A stretch of DNA of 64,000 nt, from positions 1 to 64,000 of the forward strand of contig JAFEAM010000027.1 of the NCBI GenBank assembly GCA_018266395.1. The letters run 5' to 3'. How positions within the stretch are numbered: the stretch's first letter is position 1; every line of letters starts with the position of its first letter. Under the pieces are notes generated by a model. That model did no database searches. It worked only from the letters and a program-made list of their open reading frames with translations, and was not told where the DNA came from. The stretch comes from Bacteroidota bacterium. Lineage in GTDB: Bacteria; Bacteroidota; Bacteroidia; Cytophagales; Cyclobacteriaceae. Shown piece by piece: positions 43,040 to 50,837 of the stretch. A program made the position numbers and the translations under genes.

Positions 43040-43621
43040 ATGTCAATGGAGGAAAAAGCTGCCGAGGTTTCTTCACTCTTTACGCGGCTGGATGCAGAGA
43101 TAGCTGCATTCCAGGGATGGTCGGGCCTGCATTGCCAGTGGGGTTGCGGCAAGTGCTGCTTCAAACCTGACATCGAAGCGACGATCCTGGAATTCATACC
43201 CTTCGCACTTCACCTGAAAAAAGAGAAGAAAGCAGAAGATTGGTTGGAGCGCCTGAAGAAATCTGACGCCTCCGTATGCCTCATCCTCAACCCCACACAG
43301 GGTGGTGCAGGCATGTGTTCACAATACCAGCATCGCGGACTCATCTGCCGTTTGTTCGGATATTCTGCAAGGACCAACAAATACGGTCAGAAGGAGATCA
43401 TCACCTGCCAGATCATCAAGACTGAACAGGAGACATCCTTCATGGAAGCGCAACAATCATTGAATTCCGGCAGGACCATCCCCGGTATGAGCGACTACTA
43501 CATGCAACTCAGAGGTATTGACTTTGAACTGACGAAGGAAGTCTATCCCATCAACCTGGCCATAAGGAAAGCCATAGAGACTGTGCTTCAATACTACGCT
43601 TACAGGGATGAAGTTCTATAA
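43040..43621 (+). CDS. YkgJ-family cysteine cluster protein
   Basis: 193 residues. The N-terminal cluster motif HCQWGCGKCCFKPDIEATILE (near 30-50), with the later CSQYQHRGLICRLFGYSA and TCQ, is the C-x3-C-x2-CC pattern of the zinc- or iron-chelating family. The protein is soluble. Its metal and task are not settled in the family. A promoter box four bases before the start points to a leaderless transcript. Single gene. Confidence 0.9.
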   Translation: MSMEEKAAEVSSLFTRLDAEIAAFQGWSGLHCQWGCGKCCFKPDIEATILEFIPFALHLKKEKKAEDWLERLKKSDASVCLILNPTQGGAGMCSQYQHRGLICRLFGYSARTNKYGQKEIITCQIIKTEQETSFMEAQQSLNSGRTIPGMSDYYMQLRGIDFELTKEVYPINLAIRKAIETVLQYYAYRDEVL

Positions 43622-43649
43622 AAGAGATTGGAGAAAGAAGGATTGCCCT

Positions 43650-43865
43650 TCAGTGTTCGGCGACCTTTGAATAATTGCTGTTAACCCTTTTCATCACCTG
43701 TTCCAGCACGGTCTTTCCCGTTTGTTGAAGGCTTGTTGGCTTAGGGCCGGGAGTTTGGTCGCCGGAGGTCTGGCCCTGGTCAGGAATGCCGAGGGTGGTC
43801 ACCAGTATCAGCAGGGCCACTGCTATGCCCAGCGCGATAATCCATATTTTCTGAGACCATTTCAT
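43650..43865 (-). CDS. Small single-span membrane protein
   Basis: 71 residues from ATG 43865 (MKWSQKIWIIALGIAVALL). One membrane helix at residues 6-24 and a hydrophilic Gln/Thr/Pro-rich tail (TLGIPDQGQTSGDQTPGPKPTSLQ). Convergent with the YkgJ gene. No family recognised; possible envelope protein. Confidence 0.5.
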   Translation of the reverse strand: MKWSQKIWIIALGIAVALLILVTTLGIPDQGQTSGDQTPGPKPTSLQQTGKTVLEQVMKRVNSNYSKVAEH

Positions 43866-44087
43866 CGTCGACTTTCCTTTGCAAATCAAGTACCAGTGCT
43901 GAAAAAGCCTGAAAACCCGGTTTCTGGCATATTTTGTGTACGAACGTGAACAGTAACACTGGCCGTTCTGATACAGATATACCTTCTGCGGATCAGCGGG
44001 TTACAGACAGGCCCTGAATTTTATATACGTTCTGATGACCTCTTTTCTATTTACATTTGTTTCATCAAGAGCTGAAGGCTGACAATT

Positions 44088-44642
44088 ATGAGAAAATACC
44101 TGTCGTTACTGCTTTTTTTTGTGTTTGCAGCTCCTGTTTTTGCACAGGAAGGAGGAGGTCCGGTCAAATGGATGTCATTTGAGGAGGCTGTTCAACGATC
44201 CAAAACAGAGAAGAGGAAGATATTTATTGACGTCTATACGGACTGGTGCGGATGGTGCAAGGTGATGGATAAGAATACCTTCAGCGAACCGCACGTAGCG
44301 CAGATTCTTAATGAGAAGTTCTACCCTGTGAAATTTGATGCAGAGCAAAAGGAGGACATTGTCTTCAATGGCACCACCTTCAAGTTTGTCCCGTATGGCA
44401 ACAAAGGCACGCACCAGTTGGCAATGGCACTGCTGAACAATCAACTGGCCTATCCGACGGTCGTGTTCCTGGATGAGGATTTCAGAATGATCCAGCCTCT
44501 GCAGGGCTACCAGAAAACAGAGGAATTCCATAAGATTATTACTTTCATCGGCGAGGACCATTTCAAGAAGATGAAGTGGGCTGACTGGCAGTCTGTATAT
44601 AAGTCGCCCTATGGTGCAGCCAGCGGAAGCGGCGGCCATTAA
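44088..44642 (+). CDS. Thioredoxin-fold protein, secreted
   Basis: 184 residues with a signal peptide (residues 1-20). The redox motif is DWCGWCKVMDKNTF (WCGWC, near residue 54), the same CGWC as in the thiol:disulfide DsbD-C/thioredoxin_7 group. The cis-Pro is in QLAYPTVVFLDED. It most likely reduces or transfers disulfides in the periplasm. It is followed by a strong terminator. Confidence 0.92.
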   Translation: MRKYLSLLLFFVFAAPVFAQEGGGPVKWMSFEEAVQRSKTEKRKIFIDVYTDWCGWCKVMDKNTFSEPHVAQILNEKFYPVKFDAEQKEDIVFNGTTFKFVPYGNKGTHQLAMALLNNQLAYPTVVFLDEDFRMIQPLQGYQKTEEFHKIITFIGEDHFKKMKWADWQSVYKSPYGAASGSGGH

Positions 44643-44666
44643 GATCGCCGGAAAGTGAACCCAACA

Positions 44667-44692
44667 AAAAAGTCCGCCGGAGCGGACTTTTT
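44667..44692 (+). terminator. Rho-independent terminator
   Basis: AAAAGTCCGC and GCGGACTTTT close a four-base loop, with an A-run before and a T-run after, so it can serve both strands. Confidence 0.85.
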
Positions 44693-44715
44693 CATATAGG
44701 TTCAGGTTAGTTAGG

Positions 44716-44847
44716 TCAGTGCTCGGTATTCTGTTCTTTCTTGACTTTACGGTAGTCAATGAAGGCGAGGGCGTTTACAAATCCAATGATTACGGCCACA
44801 ATGGTTATGAAGAGATTGGCTCCATCGCCTACAACTTGTTCAAACAT
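44716..44847 (-). CDS. Small membrane protein, 43 residues
   Basis: Starts MFEQVVGDGANLFITIVAVI; one membrane helix at about residues 11-30 followed by a charged tail (DYRKVKKEQNTEH). Stop TGA at 44716-44718, start ATG at 44847. The frame is intact and the hydrophobic helix is clear, but small size makes it uncertain. It lies between two oppositely placed genes and upstream of none. Confidence 0.45.
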   Translation of the reverse strand: MFEQVVGDGANLFITIVAVIIGFVNALAFIDYRKVKKEQNTEH

Positions 44848-44919
44848 GGTATTCAGTTTTGATTGGCCAAATATAGGGGTTACGGGTAAAATGCAAAACC
44901 ACTGTGCCCAAAAAGGAAT

Positions 44920-45462
44920 CTAAATTCCAAGGTTTTCCCGGTTCTTTCTGAGGACCTCAATGATAAAAGTGATGTGGCCACTAAGGTCCACACCCAGCAG
45001 TTCGGCACCTTTATATACCTCGTCCCTTTCCACTTTGGCCGCGAAGCTCTTATCCTTTAATTTCTTAACGACGGATTTGGCTTCGAGCGTGGAGATGCCA
45101 TCGGGGCGCACCTGGCAGCAGGCCACCACAAACCCGGTGAGTTCATCGCAGGCCAGCAAGGCCTTATCCATCAGCGTGTCATAGGAGACGCCCCATTTGG
45201 TGTAATGGGCTGATATGGCATGTGCTATTCTTTCTTCTCCCATCGTCCTGAGCTTTTCCACAATTATGCCCGGATGCTGGTCAGGAAAAGCCTCGTAATC
45301 CGCGTCGTGAAGGATCCCGGCGACAGCCCATTCTTCCTTGTTCTCACCATATTTTTCTGCGTAGGCTTCCATCACCAGTTCCACCGTGCGCATATGGCGA
45401 AGGAGGCTGGCGCTTTTGGTCATAGACTCCAGAAGAGTCTGCGCTTCTTGTCTCGTTATCAT
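44920..45462 (-). CDS. HD-domain hydrolase
   Basis: 180 residues. The HD motif is in VAGILHDADYEAFPDQHP (ILHDADYE), with the further metal His residues in EERIAHAISAHYTKWG and Asp in ALLACDELTGFV. This is the HDIG-type single-domain group found widely in bacteria, phosphohydrolases of nucleotides or small phosphates with divalent metals. Substrate unknown. Single gene. Confidence 0.92.
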   Translation of the reverse strand: MITRQEAQTLLESMTKSASLLRHMRTVELVMEAYAEKYGENKEEWAVAGILHDADYEAFPDQHPGIIVEKLRTMGEERIAHAISAHYTKWGVSYDTLMDKALLACDELTGFVVACCQVRPDGISTLEAKSVVKKLKDKSFAAKVERDEVYKGAELLGVDLSGHITFIIEVLRKNRENLGI

Positions 45463-45507
45463 GTTTAATTATAGGCAGACTGCATCTGAGATGCAACATG
45501 CATGCGG

Positions 45508-46659
45508 TCAGGCGGCTTTTTTTCGCCTGCCTCCCATGAAGTAGAGATTCCCAACCGCCAGAAGTGCAACCAGACCGAGTACCACGGCGGTAATGATGAA
45601 TTCGATGTTTCTAAGCTTGAGCGTTTTCACTTCATTGTCCCTTTCGATCTGTTCAATCTCTGTTTCTTTCTCACGCAGTTTCAACGCAAGATCCATCTGT
45701 GCAATCCTGCGCGTACTTTCTTCACCGTAGACTTTTTCCCTGGCCTCGTCATATTTGAGCAGAATTTCATATGCCTCTTTTGACTTGCCCTGTTTGAAAT
45801 TGTTGGCCGCCATGCTTTTGAGAATCTGGGGGTAATACATATAGGCCTGCAGTTCCGTGGCAGTCTTGTAAGCATAGTTCAGCAGTTCCTGGGCGTCGGA
45901 AGTGCGTCCGGCCTGCAAATACACTTCACCCAGCGAGGTCGCAATGTGCACCTGACTGATCTTATCCTGCTGTTGACGTGCCAGATCCAGCGCCCGGCGA
46001 TAGTATTCAATTGCGCGAGAATAGTTCCCTTGCCTGGAGTACAGGCTTCCCAGATTGATGAGGGGCTCCGGTGCAGTTTTACCTGACTTTTCTGACATGG
46101 TCAGTGCCTCTTCATAGTAATGCCTCGCTTCGTCATACCGTTGCATGTCGGCGTGAAGATTGCCAAGATTGGTCAGCGACCCGATGATTTTCGACTGGTC
46201 GCCCAGTTCGATGAACCCTTTTCTCGACTCCTCAAAATACTTCAATGCCTGACCATAGTCCTTCTTGATCGTGTAAATATTGGCAATGTTATTTTTTGTT
46301 GTGGAACTGCCCTCGGCATTTTGAATGGATTCGTAAAGCGTGAGGGATTGAAGATAATGTTCCAGCGCCAGGTCCAACGCTCCCTGGTTGCGATAGGCCA
46401 CACCCAGGTTGTTGTAGGATGCCGCCATTCCTTTCTTGTCATCAATGGAAGTGGCCAGCGCCAGTGCCTGTTTGGCATACCCCACTGCCTTGACGGGATC
46501 GTTGTTCAGGTAGGCCCCAAAAAGTTCATTCATCACCTTCACTTTCTGGCTGCCCTGCGCAGTTTTCAAAACATTCTCCAAGCTGTCGACAGATGCAGCA
46601 TGCGCAACAGGCAGTAACATCAGGTTCCACGCCAGGCAGAAAAACAACCGTTTGATCAT
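45508..46659 (-). CDS. Tetratricopeptide-repeat protein with C-terminal membrane anchor
   Basis: 383 residues. Signal peptide (1-21), then six to seven TPR units from about residue 40 to 280, for example AASYNNLGVAYRNQGALDLALEHYLQSLTLYES and LINLGSLYSRQGNYSRAIEYYRRALDLA. A coiled coil (about 310-350, KLREKETEIEQIERDNEVKTL) and one membrane helix (LVALLAVGNLYFMGG) end it. The layout matches the sensor part of Bacteroidota TPR histidine kinases without the kinase domain. It may act as an anchored scaffold. Confidence 0.9.
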   Translation of the reverse strand: MIKRLFFCLAWNLMLLPVAHAASVDSLENVLKTAQGSQKVKVMNELFGAYLNNDPVKAVGYAKQALALATSIDDKKGMAASYNNLGVAYRNQGALDLALEHYLQSLTLYESIQNAEGSSTTKNNIANIYTIKKDYGQALKYFEESRKGFIELGDQSKIIGSLTNLGNLHADMQRYDEARHYYEEALTMSEKSGKTAPEPLINLGSLYSRQGNYSRAIEYYRRALDLARQQQDKISQVHIATSLGEVYLQAGRTSDAQELLNYAYKTATELQAYMYYPQILKSMAANNFKQGKSKEAYEILLKYDEAREKVYGEESTRRIAQMDLALKLREKETEIEQIERDNEVKTLKLRNIEFIITAVVLGLVALLAVGNLYFMGGRRKKAA

Positions 46660-46778
46660 ATCAGTTGGGTTGACAGGACGAAGTTACGATTCTCGTGCGT
46701 AGTATTCTTGTCACTGGTTTCTGACCCCGCCTGTTCTAATCAGGTAATAAATAGGCATAGATGGATGCCAACTGTGTC

Positions 46779-47291
46779 TCAGTACTTTAACCAGACCACT
46801 TTCGATTTGCCTTTTTCTGCGACCTCAACGATGAGGAGGTTTCCGTATTCGTTATCTGCAAAATCGGCGAGATCTTTGTTGCCGGTGAGGTAGTTTGCTG
46901 TCCAGGGTATCGTGTTGGAGTGTCCGCAAACCACAACGGTGCCTCCATGGTGTCGTTGCAGCATCTCATCGATGGCTTCCCCTTTCAGGGCATCATAAGT
47001 TTGTACCGGCAAACCGCGTTGCTCCGCCAGAGGTGTTACGGTCGAACGGGTGCGCTGATAGGGTGTGGAGTAGACGGCGTCAACTTTTGTGGCTTTGAGC
47101 ATTTCCGCAAGCCGGACTGCCCTTTGCTGACCTGCTTCTGAGAGCGCAGGATCCTTGCCAGCCTCGGATGATTTCTCCGCATGACGGACCAGCACAAACG
47201 TAGTGAGTACCTGGGCCTGCGCCAGGCCTGTAACCAGCAGGGCCAGCACGGACGCCTGAATCAGCTTCAGCAAAGGCTTTAGTATGAACAT
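46779..47291 (-). CDS. Histidine phosphatase-family protein, secreted
   Basis: 170 residues. Signal peptide (LVTGLAQA). The phosphohistidine motif LVRHAEKS is at about residues 33-40, and the second His is in VVVCGHSNTIPWTANYL. SEAGQQRAVRLAEMLK is the second family block. Such periplasmic RHxE phosphatases act on small phosphate esters. The substrate is not shown. Confidence 0.92.
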   Translation of the reverse strand: MFILKPLLKLIQASVLALLVTGLAQAQVLTTFVLVRHAEKSSEAGKDPALSEAGQQRAVRLAEMLKATKVDAVYSTPYQRTRSTVTPLAEQRGLPVQTYDALKGEAIDEMLQRHHGGTVVVCGHSNTIPWTANYLTGNKDLADFADNEYGNLLIVEVAEKGKSKVVWLKY

Positions 47292-47304
47292 GAGAAAGCG
47301 AGGG

Positions 47305-47781
47305 TTATTTCATCTTGGCTTTCACCTCATCAGGTACCACGCATCCGTCTTTCCAGCGGGTGTCGGTAAGGTTGAAGATCTTCCACTTCCCGTCATTGTC
47401 TTTGAAGAGATGATACGCATCTACACCGCAATGATGGAAAGTCTTACCCATGTAGAAAGCGTAGGGCGTCCACACCTGTGCAAAACTGCCGTCCACCTGG
47501 ATCTGTGGTGCCCAGATCAGTTCATGAAATGGTTCCGCATGCGGGGTACCAATGGCAGTAAGAAACGCCTTGAGTGTGCTGCCCTTCAGCTGGTTCTGTC
47601 CGTTTGCATCTTTTGATACCGACTGAAAGGTGAGCGAAGGATGAAAGGCTTTGTGAACCATCGCGCTATCGCCTTTCTCCATTCCCGCGAAAATCATTCG
47701 TATTGGCTCCATGATTTTTTCATTCTCCTGGCAGATGGCTGGAAATGAAATCAATAATAGTAGGGCTAAGATCAACCGCAT
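47305..47781 (-). CDS. NTF2-like fold secreted protein
   Basis: 158 residues from ATG 47781; an in-frame TTG at 47793 would add four residues. Signal peptide MRLILALLLLISFPAICQ. The mature part IRMIFAGMEKGDSAMVHKAFHPSLTFQSVS and VWTPYAFYMGKTFHHCGVDAYHLFKDNDGKWKIFNLTDTR have the SnoaL-like/lumazine-binding fold pattern with the conserved FHHCGVDAYHL. Probable small-molecule binding or catalysis in the periplasm, substrate unknown. It is 13 bases upstream of the phosphatase gene on the same strand. Confidence 0.87.
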   Translation of the reverse strand: MRLILALLLLISFPAICQENEKIMEPIRMIFAGMEKGDSAMVHKAFHPSLTFQSVSKDANGQNQLKGSTLKAFLTAIGTPHAEPFHELIWAPQIQVDGSFAQVWTPYAFYMGKTFHHCGVDAYHLFKDNDGKWKIFNLTDTRWKDGCVVPDEVKAKMK

Positions 47782-47871
47782 GGCTACTTTCAATTTTGAT
47801 AAAGGTGATTATTACATGTGAAGTTTGCAAGGCGTTTGAGGATGCGCTGGCAATGTGTGTTCAGCGTGCAG

Positions 47872-48291
47872 CTAGAATACCACCGGTCTCAGGATCACAT
47901 CGACGCGTCTGTTCATCAACATTCCCTCATATGAATCATTGGCGTACACCGGGTTCTCGTAACCCCAGTCTTTCACATGAATGAGCTTCTCAGGAATATC
48001 TTTTTCCAACAGAAGGTTGAATACAGCAGTACTGCGCATACGCGAAAGCCACTCATTGAACCGGCGGCCGCCAATGGGGTCCGTATGACTGATCAGCTGA
48101 ATTTCGTATTTGTCAAGCAGGTTGGGAATGGAGTCCAGCCAGTGGGCAAGGTCCGCAGCCTGGTATTCATCGATATAAAAGCTCCCACCGTCGAAATAGA
48201 TGGATTTCCTCACCTCATCCTGCTGGGCTTGACTCATACCAGGCCAGAGGATGATTGATAACAGGAGGGACCACAGAAGATTCCGCTTCAC
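47872..48291 (-). CDS. OmpA-family protein (short, C-terminal domain only)
   Basis: 139 residues from GTG 48291 (MKRNLLWSLLLSIILWPGMSQAQQ, a clean signal peptide). The frame stays open to 48459 but that part lacks a signal and looks non-coding. From residue 30 to the end an OmpA/MotB-type peptidoglycan-binding domain is seen (EIQLISHTDPIGGRRFNEWLSRMRS, NRRVDVILRP), with the HTDPIGG and final NRRV blocks. A divergent ABC transporter gene starts about 180 bases away. Probably an outer-membrane-to-cell-wall linker. Confidence 0.82.
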   Translation of the reverse strand: MKRNLLWSLLLSIILWPGMSQAQQDEVRKSIYFDGGSFYIDEYQAADLAHWLDSIPNLLDKYEIQLISHTDPIGGRRFNEWLSRMRSTAVFNLLLEKDIPEKLIHVKDWGYENPVYANDSYEGMLMNRRVDVILRPVVF

Positions 48292-48471
48292 GCCAGTGAA
48301 GTTAAGCACCTTGAGCGCATGTAGACAACCGTCCGCAATCGCACACCTTTTTTCATACCCGGACGGAAATAATGCAACCATTCCCCGAAATTCCCGTCTA
48401 AAGCGGTAATAGCGGATGGCACTATTATTGGCAACAAGGCCTTTGCGTGCCGGGGGCACAACTGTTTTATT

Positions 48472-49152
48472 ATGATCAAACTGAAAGACATCGACAAGTA
48501 CATTGATTCCCGCTTCCAGCGCACATTTATTCTTAAAGGCATTGACCTGGAGGTTCAGCAGGGTGAATTCCTCACTATCATGGGCCCCAGTGGCTCAGGC
48601 AAGTCCACGCTGATGAACATTATCGGCATGCTGGACGAGCCCTCGGCGGGTGAGTACTTCTTTTTCGATGACCCTGTGCATAAGATGAAGGAGAAGCAGA
48701 AAAGCGAAATGCACAAGAATTACATCGGATTCATCTTCCAGGCCTACCATCTGATCGATGAGTTGACTGTATATGAAAATATTGAGACGCCTCTGCTTTA
48801 TAAAGGCGTCAGCAGCGGTCAGCGGAAGAGTATGGTGGCTGAGCTGCTGGACCGGTTCAGTATGGTGGCCAAGAAAGATCTTTTTCCGGAACAGCTCAGC
48901 GGCGGACAGCAGCAGCTGGTGGGCATAGCGCGCGCGATCGTGGGCCAACCCAAACTACTGCTGGCAGATGAACCTACCGGCAACCTTCATTCAGAACAGG
49001 GTAAACAGATCATGGATATTTTCGAGAAGCTGAATGAAGAGGGGATCACCATTGTGCAGGTGACCCATTCAGAAGAGAATGCAAAAAGAGGTAAAAGGAT
49101 TGTCCGCATTGCTGATGGTGCGGTTGTGTCGGATGAAAAGGTTGTTAAATAA
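48472..49152 (+). CDS. ABC transporter ATP-binding protein (MacB/LolD type)
   Basis: 226 residues. Walker A GPSGSGKST is at residues 38-46, the signature LSGGQQQLVGIAR near 143, Walker B LLLADEPTGNLHS near 163, and the switch His in VTHSEENAKR. The N-terminal IDKYIDSRFQRTFILKGIDLEVQQGEFLTI is typical of MacB/LolD. It powers export through a membrane partner not located here. The TolC-family gene follows 12 bases later and is co-transcribed. Confidence 0.95.
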   Translation: MIKLKDIDKYIDSRFQRTFILKGIDLEVQQGEFLTIMGPSGSGKSTLMNIIGMLDEPSAGEYFFFDDPVHKMKEKQKSEMHKNYIGFIFQAYHLIDELTVYENIETPLLYKGVSSGQRKSMVAELLDRFSMVAKKDLFPEQLSGGQQQLVGIARAIVGQPKLLLADEPTGNLHSEQGKQIMDIFEKLNEEGITIVQVTHSEENAKRGKRIVRIADGAVVSDEKVVK

Positions 49153-49164
49153 ATAGTGCAGTCA

Positions 49165-50523
49165 ATGAAGCGTGGTCTGATTTTTTTTATGGTGATGTTC
49201 GCGGCGGAACTGACTTTCGGTCAGGGTCAGCAGGCGACAAGGATTCTGACGTTTGAGGAGGCAATCCAGATAGCGCTGAGGAACAGCGTGCTGTTTAACC
49301 AGCAAAAGAACAATTTGCAATTCTCACAGATACAGAAGACGCAAAGTATTGCTGCACTTGGCCCCACCCTGTATGCGCAGTCAGGTTTCACGCAGATCAA
49401 TGGTAACTTCTTCAACTCCAACCAGGGTAAGGTGGTGAACGGTCTGTTTGATCAGGTGTCGGGATCGTTGCAGGCCAACTGGGCCATCTTCAACGGACTC
49501 AGCCAGGTAAACAGGGTGAAGCAATATTCCGCTCAGCTCGAAGCACAGAGCTTTTATGTGAACCGCACGAAACAGGATGTTCTCAATACCGTAGCCACAC
49601 AATATCTCACCTTGTTGCTGGACGCTGAACTGTTGAAAATTGCGCAGGAAAACTTTGCTTCTCTTGATAAACAGCTTCAGCAAGTAACAGAACAGGTCAG
49701 ATTGGGCGCCCGCTCCCCGGTAGATGAGTACAACCAGGACTCCCAAACCAAAGCGGCACAAATCCGCGCCTACCAGGCAGAGATCCAGTTGATCAACGAC
49801 AAGGCACTTCTCACCCAGACCTTGTTAATGGATCCCGATGAACAATTTGATATAGCCAAGCCGGATTGGGACGTGAATAAAATTGGATCTGAAGAATATG
49901 CCCTTCCTCAGCTCTATGAAACAGCCCTCAACACCCGTGGTGATTATCTGCGGGCAAAAAAGAATGAAGATGGAAGCAAGTATGCCATGAAAGCCATGAA
50001 GGCCCAGTTTCTTCCGACATTAAGTGCTTTCTTCTCCATCAACTCGTTCTACAACCGCAATCATGGCGATTCGGTTACCGCTCCATTTGAAAGGCAGTTC
50101 AGAGAAGACAACCTCCGGAAGATGTATGGCCTGCAATTGTATGTGCCCATTTTCGGAGGGAACCAAAATCTTCAAAACCGCATGAACTACGTGCAGCAAA
50201 AGGTTAATTATCTCAACAATCAAATAACCAGGAAGAATACAGAGATTCAGGTAAAGACGGATGTAATGCGCGCCTACCAGAACTTCCAGTTGTACAAACG
50301 AACATTTGAAGCCTCACTGGCGCAGATCAAGGCAGCAGAGATGGCCTTTTCGCTTGAAAGCGAACGCTATAATCTTGGCATTACAAACTTTGTCGACTAC
50401 GCCAACGCGAACCGCGCGTTCGTACAGGCACAAACCGACAAGGCCCAGTCTGAGTATCGCCTGCTGTTCCAGAAAGTCGTGCTGGATTACGCCGTGGGTA
50501 CGCTGCGTGAGGATGATCTGTGA
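49165..50523 (+). CDS. TolC-family outer-membrane efflux protein
   Basis: 452 residues from ATG 49165 (GTG 49156 is also possible). Signal peptide (1-18). Two long helical repeats of the TolC fold: EAIQIALRNSVLFNQQKNNLQFSQ and NTVATQYLTLLLDAELLKIAQENFASLDKQLQQVTEQVRLGARSPVDEYNQDS in the first half, and AFSLESERYNLGITNFVDYANANRAFVQAQ in the second. With the ABC protein upstream it can form a one-piece outer-membrane exit for export of a drug or lipid. Its stop codon is followed directly by the 32-base repeat. Confidence 0.93.
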   Translation: MKRGLIFFMVMFAAELTFGQGQQATRILTFEEAIQIALRNSVLFNQQKNNLQFSQIQKTQSIAALGPTLYAQSGFTQINGNFFNSNQGKVVNGLFDQVSGSLQANWAIFNGLSQVNRVKQYSAQLEAQSFYVNRTKQDVLNTVATQYLTLLLDAELLKIAQENFASLDKQLQQVTEQVRLGARSPVDEYNQDSQTKAAQIRAYQAEIQLINDKALLTQTLLMDPDEQFDIAKPDWDVNKIGSEEYALPQLYETALNTRGDYLRAKKNEDGSKYAMKAMKAQFLPTLSAFFSINSFYNRNHGDSVTAPFERQFREDNLRKMYGLQLYVPIFGGNQNLQNRMNYVQQKVNYLNNQITRKNTEIQVKTDVMRAYQNFQLYKRTFEASLAQIKAAEMAFSLESERYNLGITNFVDYANANRAFVQAQTDKAQSEYRLLFQKVVLDYAVGTLREDDL

Positions 50524-50528
50524 TAAAT

Positions 50529-50560
50529 GGCGACTGGCTGCTGGCTCTTAGCTGCTGGCC
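50529..50560 (+). repeat. Solitary 32-base repeat
   Basis: Same length and pattern as the copy at 32189-32220 (GGCGACTGGCTGCTGG at 50529-50544), again starting a few bases after a stop codon. No second copy or gene is nearby, so it may be what a repeat-bounded unit leaves behind, or an independent intergenic repeat. Confidence 0.55.
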
Positions 50561-50837
50561 GACATGAACCAGGAAGATTTCCTCCTGGCCCAATGCGGAT
50601 AAGAACCAAAAGGGTTCAAGGTTAACTGCAAATCAATTGATTTGATCAAATTGACTCAACCGGTGTCGCTCTGCGCGCCATGCCTTGTCAGGATATCCCA
50701 GGTTAGCTTTTTCAGCTTTTCTGCTTAAATTTGCGGCCCCCCAATTGAAAGGGGCCTCCTGATAGGTTTCAGGAGGAATGTATAACCAATTTGTGTCTGA
50801 AGCGCCCGTCAGGCACATGTATGAAGGGCGATTTAGT

